Positions 45,398 to 55,145 of a stretch of 64,000 nucleotides of DNA are shown here, piece by piece. The notes beneath the pieces were generated by a model. That model did no database searches and was not told where the DNA came from. It saw nothing but the letters and a program-made list of their open reading frames with translations. The stretch is from the NCBI RefSeq assembly GCF_000255655.1, contig NZ_JH636435.1, forward strand, positions 1,873,424 to 1,937,423. The letters are read 5' to 3'. Source of the DNA: Schlesneria paludicola DSM 18645. Lineage in GTDB: Bacteria; Planctomycetota; Planctomycetia; Planctomycetales; Planctomycetaceae. The stretch's first letter is position 1. Every line of letters starts with the position of its first letter. A program made the translations under genes and the position numbers.

Positions 45398-46441
45398 ATG
45401 GATTCGTTTCGCGTAGTGGTCGTGGATGACTCGGCCCTGTTCCGCACAATGCTGCGGAACTTGCTGGCAGAAATTCCACATTGTGAAGTCGTCGCGAGCG
45501 TTGCCGATGGAAAAACCGCCATCGACAAGATCACTGAACTGCGCCCGGATCTCGTGACCCTGGACGTTGAAATGCCGGACGTCAGTGGAATCGACGTCTT
45601 GCGAGAACTAAAACGAAGACGTGTCAGTGCGAAGGTCGTGATGATCAGCCGTTGGACGACGGCCGGGGCTCAAGTCACGACCGATGCCTTGATCGAAGGG
45701 GCCTTCGACTTCATCCTTAAGCCTTCAAGTGGCGATCCCGTCGCGAACAAAGCGGCACTTCGCGCGGCCCTCGAAGAAAGGATCTCGGCAGTCCGAGAGA
45801 CCGCCCCTGCAGAAAACGCGGCCAATACCGACCAGACGACGTCAACACCACATCCTGCGGTTCGCGTGAAAGCCGTCGTGATCGGCTGTTCGACCGGCGG
45901 CCCCGATGCATTGGCCCGCGTCATCCCTGACCTTCCCGCCAACCTGCCGGCTCCGGTGTTCATCGTCCAACACATGCCCGAGGGCTTTACGGCCTCATTG
46001 GCATCCCGCTTGAATCAGGCCAGTGAACTTGAGGTACTCGAAGCGGAAGATGGATTGCGCGTTCGCCCGGGTCAAGTGGTACTCGCCCGCGGCGACCGCC
46101 ATCTTGAACTCAGCCATCGCGCCGGTGATAGTGTCCTTGTGAAACTGTCAGAAGCGCCGCGCGAACATCGGTGCCGCCCCGCAGTTGACTTCACCTTGCG
46201 GTCCGCAGTGGAACTATACGAGGGGCATCTGCTGGCCGTGATCCTGACAGGCATGGGACGCGACGGAACCGCAGGCTGCGAACTCGTCCACTCCCGCGGC
46301 GGCCGCGTTCTCGCCCAGCATGCGACGGGATGCACAGTCTATGGCATGCCCAAAGCCGTGATTCAGGCGGGCGTCGCCGACCAGATCGTTGAACTGCCAC
46401 GAGTCGCTAAAGCCATCGAACGGATGCTCGCCATTCGCTAA
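45398..46441 (+). CDS. cheB: Protein-glutamate methylesterase CheB
   Basis: A 347-residue CheB that removes receptor methyl groups when phosphorylated. The receiver (1-125) has Asp56 in VTLDVEMPDVSG. A linker (about 130-155) leads to the esterase domain with the triad Ser165 (GCSTGGP), His192 (QHMPEGF) and Asp289 (GMGRDGT). All are present. GGGGCGTGAGAC precedes the ATG. It ends the chemosensory cluster; a 255-base gap follows. Confidence 0.96.
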   Translation: MDSFRVVVVDDSALFRTMLRNLLAEIPHCEVVASVADGKTAIDKITELRPDLVTLDVEMPDVSGIDVLRELKRRRVSAKVVMISRWTTAGAQVTTDALIEGAFDFILKPSSGDPVANKAALRAALEERISAVRETAPAENAANTDQTTSTPHPAVRVKAVVIGCSTGGPDALARVIPDLPANLPAPVFIVQHMPEGFTASLASRLNQASELEVLEAEDGLRVRPGQVVLARGDRHLELSHRAGDSVLVKLSEAPREHRCRPAVDFTLRSAVELYEGHLLAVILTGMGRDGTAGCELVHSRGGRVLAQHATGCTVYGMPKAVIQAGVADQIVELPRVAKAIERMLAIR

Positions 46442-46696
46442 GTCAGGCTTGTTCACTCTTCGCGAGCACCCGCCAGCACGTCATCTGAATGACTCTGGCT
46501 GTGCGAATCAGTAGGGACGAGCCAATTCCGCTTGAAAGCCATGGTTCGACGAATGACTCTTGTCGGCGCTGGAGCATCAGCTGCAGGTTTGGTAGGTTTC
46601 ACCAACTTCTGCTTCTGTCGGATGCCAATATCCGCTCGCTGAAATTGATCTTCTCAGATCGAACTTCATTTCGTACTCGGGCCGAGGACTGTCTGG

Positions 46697-48832
46697 ATGC
46701 GCTTTTTTCGTCTGTTTCTATCGATCATTACGTTTTATTCGCTCACGTCAAATTTCGCCCATGCAGCGGATCGAAAGGTGACCGTCCATCGCGACAAGTG
46801 GGGGGTCCCTCATGTCTACGCGGAAACGGCGTCCGAGGGCGCTTACGGACTAGGCTACGCTCAGGCCGAAGATCGACTGCATGACATTTACACGTCGATT
46901 AGAACCGGCACGGGAACCATGGCCGAGGCCTTCGGCTCCAACTATCTCGAGCAGGACTACATCATGCGGCTTTGTCGAAACAACGACATTGCCCAGAACT
47001 CACTCAAGACCATGCCTGCCAATATTCGGACTCTGGTTGAAAACTTCACCGCCGGGATCCAAGCATACGTCGATGAACACCCCGAGGCGGTCCCCGAGTT
47101 TGCGGTCAAACTGGAACCCTGGAAAATCCTGACGATCGGCCGGGCCATGATCCTCCGCTGGCCACTCGGCACAATCGATGATGAGAAGAACCAAGTCCCG
47201 AACTCGAAGCGCCCTCCGATGGGTTCGAATGAATGGGCGGTCGCGCCTTCTCGATCCGCCGATCATGTGCCGATCCTGCTATCTGATCCGCACCTCACCT
47301 GGGAAGGTATGTCAGTTCTGTATGAGGCCCGCGTTCACGCTGGCGAAATGCATATGAACGGATTCTTTCTGATCGGATCGCCGATTCTTGCGATTGGACA
47401 CAATCAACGTGTCGGCTGGGCACTGACGACAGGTGGTCCCGACACGGCGGATGTCTACGAAATGACCATCCGCGCGAACCCCGATAAAAAACAACTCGAA
47501 TACGAATACGACGGCGAATGGAAGCCGGTTTCTCAGCAATTGTTTTCGATCCCAGTCAAGGGCGGGGCAACCGTCGAAAAGCCCGCCCTCTACACACATC
47601 TCGGCCCCGTCCTTTCGGCCCCCGACCTGAAGCAGGGAACGGCTCTGGTCGGCGCGGCTCCCCTGCTTGAAATGTCGGGCATGATGGAGCAGGGGTATCA
47701 GATGGTGATGTCCAAAAACTGTCAGGAATTCTTCCAGGCCGTCGGCAAGGGAGAGTTCAATCCCCAGAACATCATGTTCGCGGATATCAAAGGCGATATC
47801 GGTTTTGTCCGTTGCGGCGTCACGCCGATTCGGCCTGAAGGCTACGACTGGAAGCGCCCCGTTCCTGGAAACACGTCGAAAACCGCCTGGAAGGGGATTC
47901 ATCCTGTTGAAGATCTCGTACACATTTTCAATCCCCCCCAAGGATACATGCAGAACTGCAATATCAGTCCGCTCAACATGATGAAGGACTCGCCATTCAC
48001 GGCGGACAAATATCGCGACTACATCTACCACGTTTCATGGGATACCGAGAATCCACGCAGCCTGCGTATCCGCTCGCTGCTTGAAGCCGACCATGCCGTC
48101 ACGCGCGAAAAGGCGATTGCCTACACGATGGACATTTTCGACGTTCACGCCCAGCGCTGGCAAACAGAACTGAAGCTGGCCATCGACGCTGTCGGTAAAC
48201 AGAAAATGCAAAACCCTCAGTTCGCCGCAGCCGTCAAAGCGATTCTCGACTGGAATGGATACTTTACTTCGGAAGCCACGGCCACTTCCCTCTACAAGTT
48301 CTGGCGGCTCAAGGTCGGGACCGAGGCCAACATCGAACAACTTCAAGACGGTGGTCACTTCGACGCAACACAGCAAGAAGTCGTGCTGAATGTTCTGCAG
48401 AAGACGATCGACGACATGCAGACGAAGTACGGCAAATGGGACGTCGCCTGGGGCGACATCCACCAGGTCGGCCGCGACGAACAACTCTTCCCCGCCGCAG
48501 GAGCCGACTTTCAGTCTGGCCCCAAAGAGCTCAACTTCTCGGAAACTCTGTTCGATGTTCGCTCGAAGGATAACCCAACCCATCCTGGAAAATTCATTGC
48601 CAACAGCGGTTCCATGGCCGTCATCCTGATGTTCTTTCACCCAGATGGAATTCAGTCTCTCACGTGTACTCCGTGGGGCCAAAGCGGCAACCCCAAGTCG
48701 CCGCACTACGCCGATCAGGCAGAGAAGCTGTACTCGAAGTTACAGATGAAACCGACCTGGTGGACGGAAAAGGAACTCGTGCAGAACCTCGAATCCACCC
48801 GCACGCTCGCGATCAAAGCCGTGGCAAAATAG
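46697..48832 (+). CDS. Exported penicillin-acylase-family Ntn hydrolase
   Basis: A 711-residue precursor. A signal peptide (LFLSIITFYSLTSNFAHA) leads to an alpha subunit region. The N-terminal nucleophile is Ser177 in MGSNEWAVA, revealed by autocleavage after Gly176, as in penicillin G, cephalosporin and AHL acylases. Downstream is the family stretch HLTWEGMSVLYEARVH and a C-terminal NSGSM element. Substrate is not deducible; members hydrolyse amides, including acyl-homoserine lactones in PvdQ/QuiP-like enzymes, so quorum quenching is one possibility. Start ATG at 46697. Convergent with the gene at 48894-49427. Confidence 0.88.
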   Translation: MRFFRLFLSIITFYSLTSNFAHAADRKVTVHRDKWGVPHVYAETASEGAYGLGYAQAEDRLHDIYTSIRTGTGTMAEAFGSNYLEQDYIMRLCRNNDIAQNSLKTMPANIRTLVENFTAGIQAYVDEHPEAVPEFAVKLEPWKILTIGRAMILRWPLGTIDDEKNQVPNSKRPPMGSNEWAVAPSRSADHVPILLSDPHLTWEGMSVLYEARVHAGEMHMNGFFLIGSPILAIGHNQRVGWALTTGGPDTADVYEMTIRANPDKKQLEYEYDGEWKPVSQQLFSIPVKGGATVEKPALYTHLGPVLSAPDLKQGTALVGAAPLLEMSGMMEQGYQMVMSKNCQEFFQAVGKGEFNPQNIMFADIKGDIGFVRCGVTPIRPEGYDWKRPVPGNTSKTAWKGIHPVEDLVHIFNPPQGYMQNCNISPLNMMKDSPFTADKYRDYIYHVSWDTENPRSLRIRSLLEADHAVTREKAIAYTMDIFDVHAQRWQTELKLAIDAVGKQKMQNPQFAAAVKAILDWNGYFTSEATATSLYKFWRLKVGTEANIEQLQDGGHFDATQQEVVLNVLQKTIDDMQTKYGKWDVAWGDIHQVGRDEQLFPAAGADFQSGPKELNFSETLFDVRSKDNPTHPGKFIANSGSMAVILMFFHPDGIQSLTCTPWGQSGNPKSPHYADQAEKLYSKLQMKPTWWTEKELVQNLESTRTLAIKAVAK

Positions 48833-48847
48833 ACAATCATCATCGCA

Positions 48848-48887
48848 CGTCGATGGCATTGCAAAGACTTCAAGAATGCCATCGACG
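48848..48887. terminator. stem-loop between convergent genes
   Basis: Perfect 13-base arms CGTCGATGGCATT / AATGCCATCGACG with a 14-base loop, between the stop of the acylase gene and the stop of the minus-strand gene at 48894. Its position fits a bidirectional terminator, but there is no clear T-tract on either side. Confidence 0.55.
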
Positions 48888-48893
48888 CACGTG

Positions 48894-49427
48894 TCAGCTT
48901 GACGCGTGATTCATCAATTTCGCCCGCACGGTTTCCAAGAATTGCGTTGTGGCTGGACGGTGAGCAATACGCTCTGCATCGCCAAGAATCTGCACTGCCT
49001 GCGATCGATCATTTCGCAGGCCAACGATCTCGGCAAGCGTGGCGGTTGCAAGACATTGATCATTGGATGTACGAAATTTGCCGTTTACGGCAAGACGCAT
49101 CTCGGCTTCAGCCGTCGTCAAATCTCCACCGTCCTGAGAATCGACGACGGCCTTTGTCCAATGGTAGTACGCTTGAGATTGAGAATTGAGTAACTGTGGA
49201 AACCGAATGGACGCCAGGTGTCGACGAGCGGCATCAATATCGCCACTCTGAACTGCGAAAAACGCTGGACTGATCGCTCCATAACGAAAATAGCCAACGA
49301 CCAGAATCACTGCTCCGACGAGTATGAGAGCCCCGGTCTGCTCGCCTCGCAATACACCAAAGAGCCCATACGCAGTCATCGCAACGATCAATGCGATTCT
49401 TGCAGGAAGACTGAACAACGTAAGCAT
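48894..49427 (-). CDS. Membrane protein with TPR-like cytosolic region, unknown function
   Basis: A 177-residue protein with two membrane segments (IALIVAMTAYGLFGVL and LILVGAVILVVGYF) followed by a helical region with repeated Ala/Leu-rich helix pairs (about 55-170; AARRHLASIRFPQLL, AVQILGDAERIA), suggestive of TPR-like folding. GAAGG lies directly against the ATG at 49427; the in-frame TTG at 49418 gives better spacing and may be the true start. It is convergent with the acylase and 113 bases from the HEAT-repeat gene on the same strand, downstream of it. No family recognised. Confidence 0.65.
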   Translation of the reverse strand: MLTLFSLPARIALIVAMTAYGLFGVLRGEQTGALILVGAVILVVGYFRYGAISPAFFAVQSGDIDAARRHLASIRFPQLLNSQSQAYYHWTKAVVDSQDGGDLTTAEAEMRLAVNGKFRTSNDQCLATATLAEIVGLRNDRSQAVQILGDAERIAHRPATTQFLETVRAKLMNHASS

Positions 49428-49540
49428 CCTTCACGGTGGTGAACAGCCTACGATCGCATCAACCGACATCGTCACTACTAAGCAGGCCCATTGATGCCAT
49501 AGGTGCCCAAAGTGCACGCTTCGGCTGACGTCGATTCACC

Positions 49541-51589
49541 TCACTTCAGTTTGGCAATCGCCTCGTCAGCGGCCTTCCGTACCGATTCGTTCTCATCTTT
49601 CTTCGCGGTCACCAGGGCCTCGCGGGCTTCAGTCGAGCCTGCCCCGATTTCACCCAAAGTTCGGGCAGCAACGACGCGCGTATCGACCCGACCTGACGTC
49701 TGTAGCGCCGTGACCAGCAGTGGAATCGCCGTCTTGATGGTCTCTGGATTTGGATCGATTTTGACAAGCGCCCAGGCCGCAACGGTCTTCTGGACCGGAT
49801 CGCGACTTTGCAGAAGTCGCTTCAGCAGCGGAACGGCGGACTTCGCAGCGACGCCGATCTGGCCACAGGCATAGATGGCAACGGGCACAAACGCCGGATC
49901 GCCTTCATTGAGCAAAGTGACGATATCGTCGAGCGCGACAGCACAATCAGGACCGATCTCGGCAAGTGCGACCAGGGATTCCATCCGAACTTCGGGATCC
50001 TCGTCCTTCAGCGATTTTCGCAAAGCAGGTACAGCACTTTGCGCCTTCTGGCCAATGCGTCCCAGTGTCGTTGCGGCTTCACGACGAACCCTCGGACGAT
50101 CGCTCGAAAGAGCCTCGGCCAATCGGGGGACTCCAATTTTGATGTACTCTTCATTGTTTGGCTCGAGTTGCAACAGAGCCCATACGCTGGCCAGCCGCAG
50201 CATCGGATTGTTCGGTGCATTGAGCGATTCACGCAGCGCCGGACAGGCCTGCTTGGCTCCGATTCTTCCGAGCGCAAACGCGGCAGCAGGTGCAACGGTG
50301 GACTTCGGATCTTTCAACACCTTAGACAACTCGGGGACTGCGGACGAGGCTGCGGGACCAATCGCCGCAAGTGCCATGATCGCTTCACGACTCAGTTCTG
50401 GATTGCCCGCAGAGACAAGTCCCGTCAATGCAGGAACCGCTGCGCTTGCGTTGGGCCCCACGTCCTCTAAAACGCCCGCAATCAACTGTTGATATCCAGG
50501 CGTTTTCAGCTTTTCGATGAGTGCTGGAACGGCGGGCTTTCCAATTCGACCAAGTGCCATCGCCACGTCGAGTGTTACGGAGCCAGATGCGTCATCCAGC
50601 GCGGTGATCAATGCGGGGACGGCCTTTTCAGCCGCAGGACCGATTCGTCCCAGACTTGAAACCGCCGCACGTCGCACAGATTCGTCTTTGTCCTTTAGTG
50701 CCGTGATCAAGCTGGGTACAGCCGGCGCTGCCGCGGCTCCCATGGCGCCAAGTGCGTGGGCCGAATGCATTCGAACCACTGGCACTTCGTTCTGAAGCTG
50801 CTTCGTCAGGATAGGCACCACCTGGTCGGGCTTGGCACCGATCGCCCCGAGAGCACGAATCGCATGCCAGCTCGCATCCGGATCTTTCGATTCTGCCAGC
50901 ACTAGCAAGCGATCGACGGCCTCGGCAGAATCTGGACCAATCATTCCCAAGACGTCACACGCATGATTGGTGATGGCAGGGTTCGAACCAGAAAGCAACT
51001 TCTGCACGGCAGGCACGGCCGACTTACCGGCCGAAATGAGTCCTTGAGCCGCGACTTGATTGATGCCGGGACTGACGTGTGACAGCCCCGAAATGAGAAC
51101 AGCACTGGCAGGCTCGAGCTTTTCAATCGGCTCGGACGAAATATCAACAACGGCGCGTGCGGCCTCGATTTTCACGAAGGCATCACTGTCCTCCATCAAC
51201 TTCCTCAATTGAGGCAACGCCGGACGTGCATCGACGCCGTACATTCTCAGACTTTCAATCGCACCATGCCGAAGGAGCGGCGACTTGTCACTCAGCATTC
51301 GGATCAGTGCTGGAACAACCAAATCGGCTTCCGAATTGATTTGTCCGAGGGCCATCAAAGTCACGTGCTGCAGCGGCAAGTCTTCACTCTCCAGCGAGGT
51401 GAGCAGCGCAGGCACGGCGGAAGCGGCTCGTAGCCCCATCTCGCCCAGCTTCTGGGTCGCCGCGACTCGTTCGGCCGACGAACCTTCGCGAAGCTGATTC
51501 TTCAGGGATACGAGCGGAGAGTCCGCAGCGGTCGCCAGACTGGTCATGAGGCAAATCAAAGTGACGGAAATGATTGCTCGGAGTTGCAT
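49541..51589 (-). CDS. Exported HEAT-repeat protein
   Basis: A 682-residue protein with a signal peptide (IISVTLICLMTSLATA) and about 16-17 HEAT/armadillo-type repeats, each about 35-40 residues, from residue 30 to the C-terminus. Recurrent phrases are SAVPAL, RIGPAA, LGRIG and ALxDxxxxVR. Such an alpha-solenoid would be a binding scaffold outside the cytoplasmic membrane; no enzyme motif is present. Proteins of this kind are common in Planctomycetes. ATG at 51589. The helical repeats are uninterrupted, with no frameshift. Next gene downstream on the same strand is the TPR-like membrane protein. Confidence 0.85.
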   Translation of the reverse strand: MQLRAIISVTLICLMTSLATAADSPLVSLKNQLREGSSAERVAATQKLGEMGLRAASAVPALLTSLESEDLPLQHVTLMALGQINSEADLVVPALIRMLSDKSPLLRHGAIESLRMYGVDARPALPQLRKLMEDSDAFVKIEAARAVVDISSEPIEKLEPASAVLISGLSHVSPGINQVAAQGLISAGKSAVPAVQKLLSGSNPAITNHACDVLGMIGPDSAEAVDRLLVLAESKDPDASWHAIRALGAIGAKPDQVVPILTKQLQNEVPVVRMHSAHALGAMGAAAAPAVPSLITALKDKDESVRRAAVSSLGRIGPAAEKAVPALITALDDASGSVTLDVAMALGRIGKPAVPALIEKLKTPGYQQLIAGVLEDVGPNASAAVPALTGLVSAGNPELSREAIMALAAIGPAASSAVPELSKVLKDPKSTVAPAAAFALGRIGAKQACPALRESLNAPNNPMLRLASVWALLQLEPNNEEYIKIGVPRLAEALSSDRPRVRREAATTLGRIGQKAQSAVPALRKSLKDEDPEVRMESLVALAEIGPDCAVALDDIVTLLNEGDPAFVPVAIYACGQIGVAAKSAVPLLKRLLQSRDPVQKTVAAWALVKIDPNPETIKTAIPLLVTALQTSGRVDTRVVAARTLGEIGAGSTEAREALVTAKKDENESVRKAADEAIAKLK

Positions 51590-51838
51590 CTCGGGGTCCT
51601 TGAAGCGTCACCGAAACTTGAAACTTGGTGATGGGATGGATACAAGCGTAAGTGGGAAATCGCTTTTGATTCTAACAATCAAAATTATGTTATCGCCACT
51701 GTCACGCGTTCAGTTTGCTCGGGTCAAGAACAAGTTTGATCCCAAGTCCAGGGTGACTTTTCGTTTGCGAGCAATCCTTCGCGAGACAGCTTCACCGGTG
51801 TGTCATCCAATCCATTAATGTGTCATCGAGGTACAGAG

Positions 51839-52606
51839 ATGAACAGGCAAGCTATCGTCGCGGTTGTCGCGTTCGCCGCATCGGCCCTGTGCTGGTCGAC
51901 GTCCACTCAGGCATACGATCGATGGTATGGCGGACGTGGGGTCGGTGTCGGATACGGCGTCGGACTCGGTTATGGATTGGGATATGGCGGCGGGGTGGGG
52001 CCGTACTACGGTTACGGAGGGTACGGCCTCGGCAACTATGGCTACGGCAGCGGATTCGGCTCGTCCGTCTCACTCGAGCAGCAGGCGATCGCCGACACGA
52101 TTCGCGCTCAGGGCGAATATAACAAGCAGCAGTCACAGGCCATGATCAACTACGAGCAAGCACGTAGTGTGTACCTCGACAATCAGCAGAAGTGGAATCA
52201 GGTTTATCTCGAGCGCAAGCGAATCTCTCAAGCGCAGAAGGCTCAAGAGCAACAAGCTGCCATGGCAGAGAGCGCTCGTCGTCGCGTTTATGCCGCAGAA
52301 CATCCCTTGCCACCACCCGCTCGTCTCACCAGCAGCCAACTCGATGCAGCGACAGGAACGATTCATTGGCCTACAGCGTTGACCTCGTCAACATTTGACG
52401 CGGATCGCAAAGCACTCGAAGATTTGTTCGTCGTACGCGCACACACCAGCAGCACGCCGGATCTCGCCGCCCAGATCGACGCCTCAGCACGTGCATTCAA
52501 AGAAAAGGTCCGAACGAATATTCGAGAAATGAGTTCGCAGGAATACATCGAATCTCAAAAATTCCTGACCAGCATGGCGGCCGAAGGACAGTATTCTGTG
52601 AATTGA
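51839..52606 (+). CDS. Secreted Gly/Tyr-rich protein with coiled-coil region
   Basis: About 255 residues. A signal peptide (AIVAVVAFAASALCWSTSTQA) is followed by a Gly/Tyr-rich stretch (about 25-72) with GYGVGLGYG-type short repeats. The rest is Gln/Ala/Glu/Arg-rich and probably helical (about 78-160; YNKQQSQAMINYEQARSVYL), then a mixed domain (about 165-255). The start ATG at 51839 is preceded by GAGG. This make-up resembles other planctomycete envelope proteins of unknown role. The antisense and other frames are Arg/Gly-rich shadows. No function is inferred. Confidence 0.75.
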   Translation: MNRQAIVAVVAFAASALCWSTSTQAYDRWYGGRGVGVGYGVGLGYGLGYGGGVGPYYGYGGYGLGNYGYGSGFGSSVSLEQQAIADTIRAQGEYNKQQSQAMINYEQARSVYLDNQQKWNQVYLERKRISQAQKAQEQQAAMAESARRRVYAAEHPLPPPARLTSSQLDAATGTIHWPTALTSSTFDADRKALEDLFVVRAHTSSTPDLAAQIDASARAFKEKVRTNIREMSSQEYIESQKFLTSMAAEGQYSVN

Positions 52607-52866
52607 TCCTCCGACATACGCCAGATTTCGGACACGGCAGAATCCGACGTCGCTCTCCCTAAACGAATCGGACACGCGGGAGTCGAATTCACAAAACCCG
52701 AATGTCTTTTTCGTCGCACGCGGTACGCAGTCCGCGAAGCTATGATCGAACGAAAATCCAAGGCTCCCCCCACGCGTGCAGTGGAGTATTGGGGAGACAT
52801 CGCCAGTTGCCGCAAATGTCAGGTACTGGCGAAGAACTGCGCAAGGTCGTCGAAAAGCAACTTGCA

Positions 52867-53394
52867 TCAACTATAAGACGAATGCAGCTGGACGGCGGCA
52901 GAGTCGTTCGTGATCCCAAACACAAAGCTGTTGATTTCCATCCATTTCTGCTTGGCATCATTCTCACCCGGCGCCCAAGGATTCGCATACCAGAGCTTGT
53001 CGCCACTGGAACTATATCCGTGGGCGACGACGATGTGCTTGCTCTTCGAACCTGCGCGCGAAACCCAGAGCGGACCGCGCCGCAGCACTTCAAGAAATGC
53101 CTCGGCACCATCCGACAGCCCGACATCGTACCAAGCGGCTTTTTGATTGTAGTCTGTACCGCTGAATTTCGTGAAGGAGAGCGCATTGGCCGCCTTCGGA
53201 AAGTCTGTATCTTTCAGCCCATTGGCCTTGGCTTCGTCGACATCAATGGTGGCTCCCTTCAAGACTGCATCAACATCGACAGACCCTTTGCCCGCCGCGG
53301 CAAGCGCAATCCGGTACGACGAATACCAGCACGTCGCGAAATTCTCCTGAGCCATGCCTAAAAGATTGATTGTGTGATTGATATCGCTTGCCAC
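52867..53394 (-). CDS. Papain-like cysteine protease family protein
   Basis: A 175-residue protein with the papain-like arrangement: Gln16 and Cys22 in QENFATCW (six residues apart, as in papain), His120 in SKHIVVAHGYS and Asn138 in YANPW. The order Gln, Cys, His, Asn is correct. No signal peptide is visible, so it is either cytosolic or exported by a non-Sec route; several papain-like C39/C70-type proteins of this size are effectors or toxin-processing domains. GTG at 53394 is fixed by AAGGAGAA at 53401-53408; a TTG at 53436 is less likely. Isolated between same-strand and divergent genes, no partner seen. Confidence 0.7.
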   Translation of the reverse strand: MASDINHTINLLGMAQENFATCWYSSYRIALAAAGKGSVDVDAVLKGATIDVDEAKANGLKDTDFPKAANALSFTKFSGTDYNQKAAWYDVGLSDGAEAFLEVLRRGPLWVSRAGSKSKHIVVAHGYSSSGDKLWYANPWAPGENDAKQKWMEINSFVFGITNDSAAVQLHSSYS

Positions 53395-53711
53395 GATGCG
53401 TTCTCCTTGAACACCGACAATAAAAGATCCTCGCAATTTTCACGAGTTGAAATGCTGCGTCGAATTGCTCATGGCGACAGAGAAGCGGTCTCCAATTGTG
53501 CGACAAACCTCGAACGACGATGTCGAATCGGAATCGGAATCGTCTCAAACCGAGTGACAGAAGAGATCGTTTCGGGTCTGTCAAAAAGACGCGACTTCTC
53601 TACTGTGATTGTCCGATCTCGTTTACGAAAGTTGCGTGAATTCGAATCAGAATCTTGAAAATCAGATTCTGAAGAATCGTTCATCATTGGATGATCCAGC
53701 AAGTCGGCCGG
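53395..53711. other. intergenic region with a small hairpin
   Basis: About 315 bases upstream of the protease gene and downstream of the regulator gene, both minus strand. It contains the protease ribosome binding site, a short AATCGG tandem patch near 53530, and an 8-base-arm hairpin at 53648-53671 (CAGAATCT / AGATTCTG), 40 bases past the regulator stop, which may help end its transcript. Confidence 0.5.
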
Positions 53712-54833
53712 CTACCGCCCATGCATCAGGTAGGCACCGCACGATTCACGAACAACCAGCCTGGCCGGCAGTACGAAGCCGCGTGGCGGCAACGAGGGAT
53801 TCTGCATGCGGTCGAGTAACGCACGAAATGCCGTCATCGCGATTTCGCGGCAAGGTTGATGCATGGTCGTGAGTGGCGGCGAAAGGAGCGTGGCGTACTT
53901 GATGTCATCAAATCCAACAACGCGGAGTTCCTTTGGAACGCGCAAATTGGCTCGCTCAAACGATTGGATCAGCACGGCCGCCACGCGGTCGCTTGAACAA
54001 AGCACCGCGTCCAATTTATGGCCGGCCATCAAACTCTTCACCAGTTGCGGATCATCTGGATCTCCCAGACGCACGAACTTCTTCGGAATCGGAAGTCCAT
54101 AGTCGAGCAGTGCCTCACGTGATCCCGCAATTCGTGAATTCACCGTCGGAGCCGAGAACGGAGGAGCCACAAACACGAGTTCCTTACAACCAAGTTTCAG
54201 CAGATGCTCCGTCAACTGATAGGAGGCAGCGAAGTTGTCGACGCTCACCAAATCGAAATCACTTCGATGAGGAAACGCCGTGATGTCGCGATCCAGGAGA
54301 AGAACGGCAATCCCCGCCTGTTGCAGTCGCTCTGCCAATCGACGGTTCACCTCTTCCATTCCCGAAGTATGTTCGAATGGGGCGAAGAAGACGCCACCGA
54401 CGCGTTTCTGAATAAACTGCTCACACAGCGACTCTGCGTCGTGAATGCGTTCTTCATCAGTCTGCTGAGGCGACGGCGTTCCGCACCACACAAGCCCGAT
54501 CTCGTCGCCGCGTGTGAGGCTGGCAAGTTCGCCACAAATCACTTCGAAGATTTCGGTTTTCCCCAAACCAGGGATCAAAAGCCCAAGTTGAGGCCGTTCT
54601 GATTTTGACGCCACGTGAGGAGCGGATAGAAATGTCCCCGAACCGACACGACGCTCCAAGAGACCTTGCTCTTGAAGTTCGCGCAGCGCTCGTGCAGCCG
54701 TGGGACGGGACACTCGAAAACGTTTGACCAGTTGTCCTTCGCTGGGCAGCTTCCCCGCCGGACCGTACCGCCCGGCGGCGATCTCTTCCAGCAGTTCACG
54801 CGAAATCTGTCGGTACTTGGGTTCCGAAACCAT
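53712..54833 (-). CDS. GntR-type HTH / LacI-type ligand-binding transcriptional regulator
   Basis: About 373 residues. The N-terminal winged HTH of the GntR type (KYRQISRELLEEIAAGRYGPAGKLPSE, then RFRVSRPTAARALREL) is joined to a LacI/GalR-type periplasmic-binding-protein-like sensor domain (from about 80; GLLIPGLGKTEIFEVICGEL; VLLLDRD; VGFDDIKYATLLSPPLTT). This AraR-like pairing usually senses a sugar and represses sugar genes. ATG at 54833 is preferred over a TTG at 54872. The gene is divergent from the aldo/keto reductase and MFS transporter, which are its likely targets. Confidence 0.85.
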   Translation of the reverse strand: MVSEPKYRQISRELLEEIAAGRYGPAGKLPSEGQLVKRFRVSRPTAARALRELQEQGLLERRVGSGTFLSAPHVASKSERPQLGLLIPGLGKTEIFEVICGELASLTRGDEIGLVWCGTPSPQQTDEERIHDAESLCEQFIQKRVGGVFFAPFEHTSGMEEVNRRLAERLQQAGIAVLLLDRDITAFPHRSDFDLVSVDNFAASYQLTEHLLKLGCKELVFVAPPFSAPTVNSRIAGSREALLDYGLPIPKKFVRLGDPDDPQLVKSLMAGHKLDAVLCSSDRVAAVLIQSFERANLRVPKELRVVGFDDIKYATLLSPPLTTMHQPCREIAMTAFRALLDRMQNPSLPPRGFVLPARLVVRESCGAYLMHGR

Positions 54834-55145
54834 GGGCTGCTGCCTAGACAAGTGGGCGAATTGACATGACAACTTTATCTGACAACTTTGCGGTAGATGT
54901 CAACACATCTGCAGTCTACCTGCCTATACTGTCGATGGACAGACGAAGCCATCCCAGTCGCTGACTCACAGGCCAGCAGAATGACATGGGACTGGTTTGC
55001 GATCCCGAAATGCCCGCCTGCAGGAACCAATTTGTTCTGCGGGCCATTCAGGAGCCGTTGACGCCAACCTTTTGTCCCAAGAAGGCACGCTCATGCTGCG
55101 TGTCCTCGTCCATTCAGCTCCCTTGGCTTGTAACGAGACTCTCCG
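54834..55145. promoter_or_regulatory. divergent promoter region of regulator and aldo/keto reductase, with candidate operator
   Basis: About 310 bases. On the regulator side there are two close copies of TGACAACTTT (54866-54874 and 54880-54889 approximately) and an inverted repeat AGATGT-CAAC-ACATCT at 54895-54910. These fit autoregulatory or divergent operators for a GntR-headed factor. No coding frame is supported. Confidence 0.45.

Noticed and set aside
47312..48706. Two minus-strand frames (239 and 223 codons) under the acylase gene
   Set aside because: They lie opposite the penicillin-acylase reading frame, which has the nucleophile and signal peptide.
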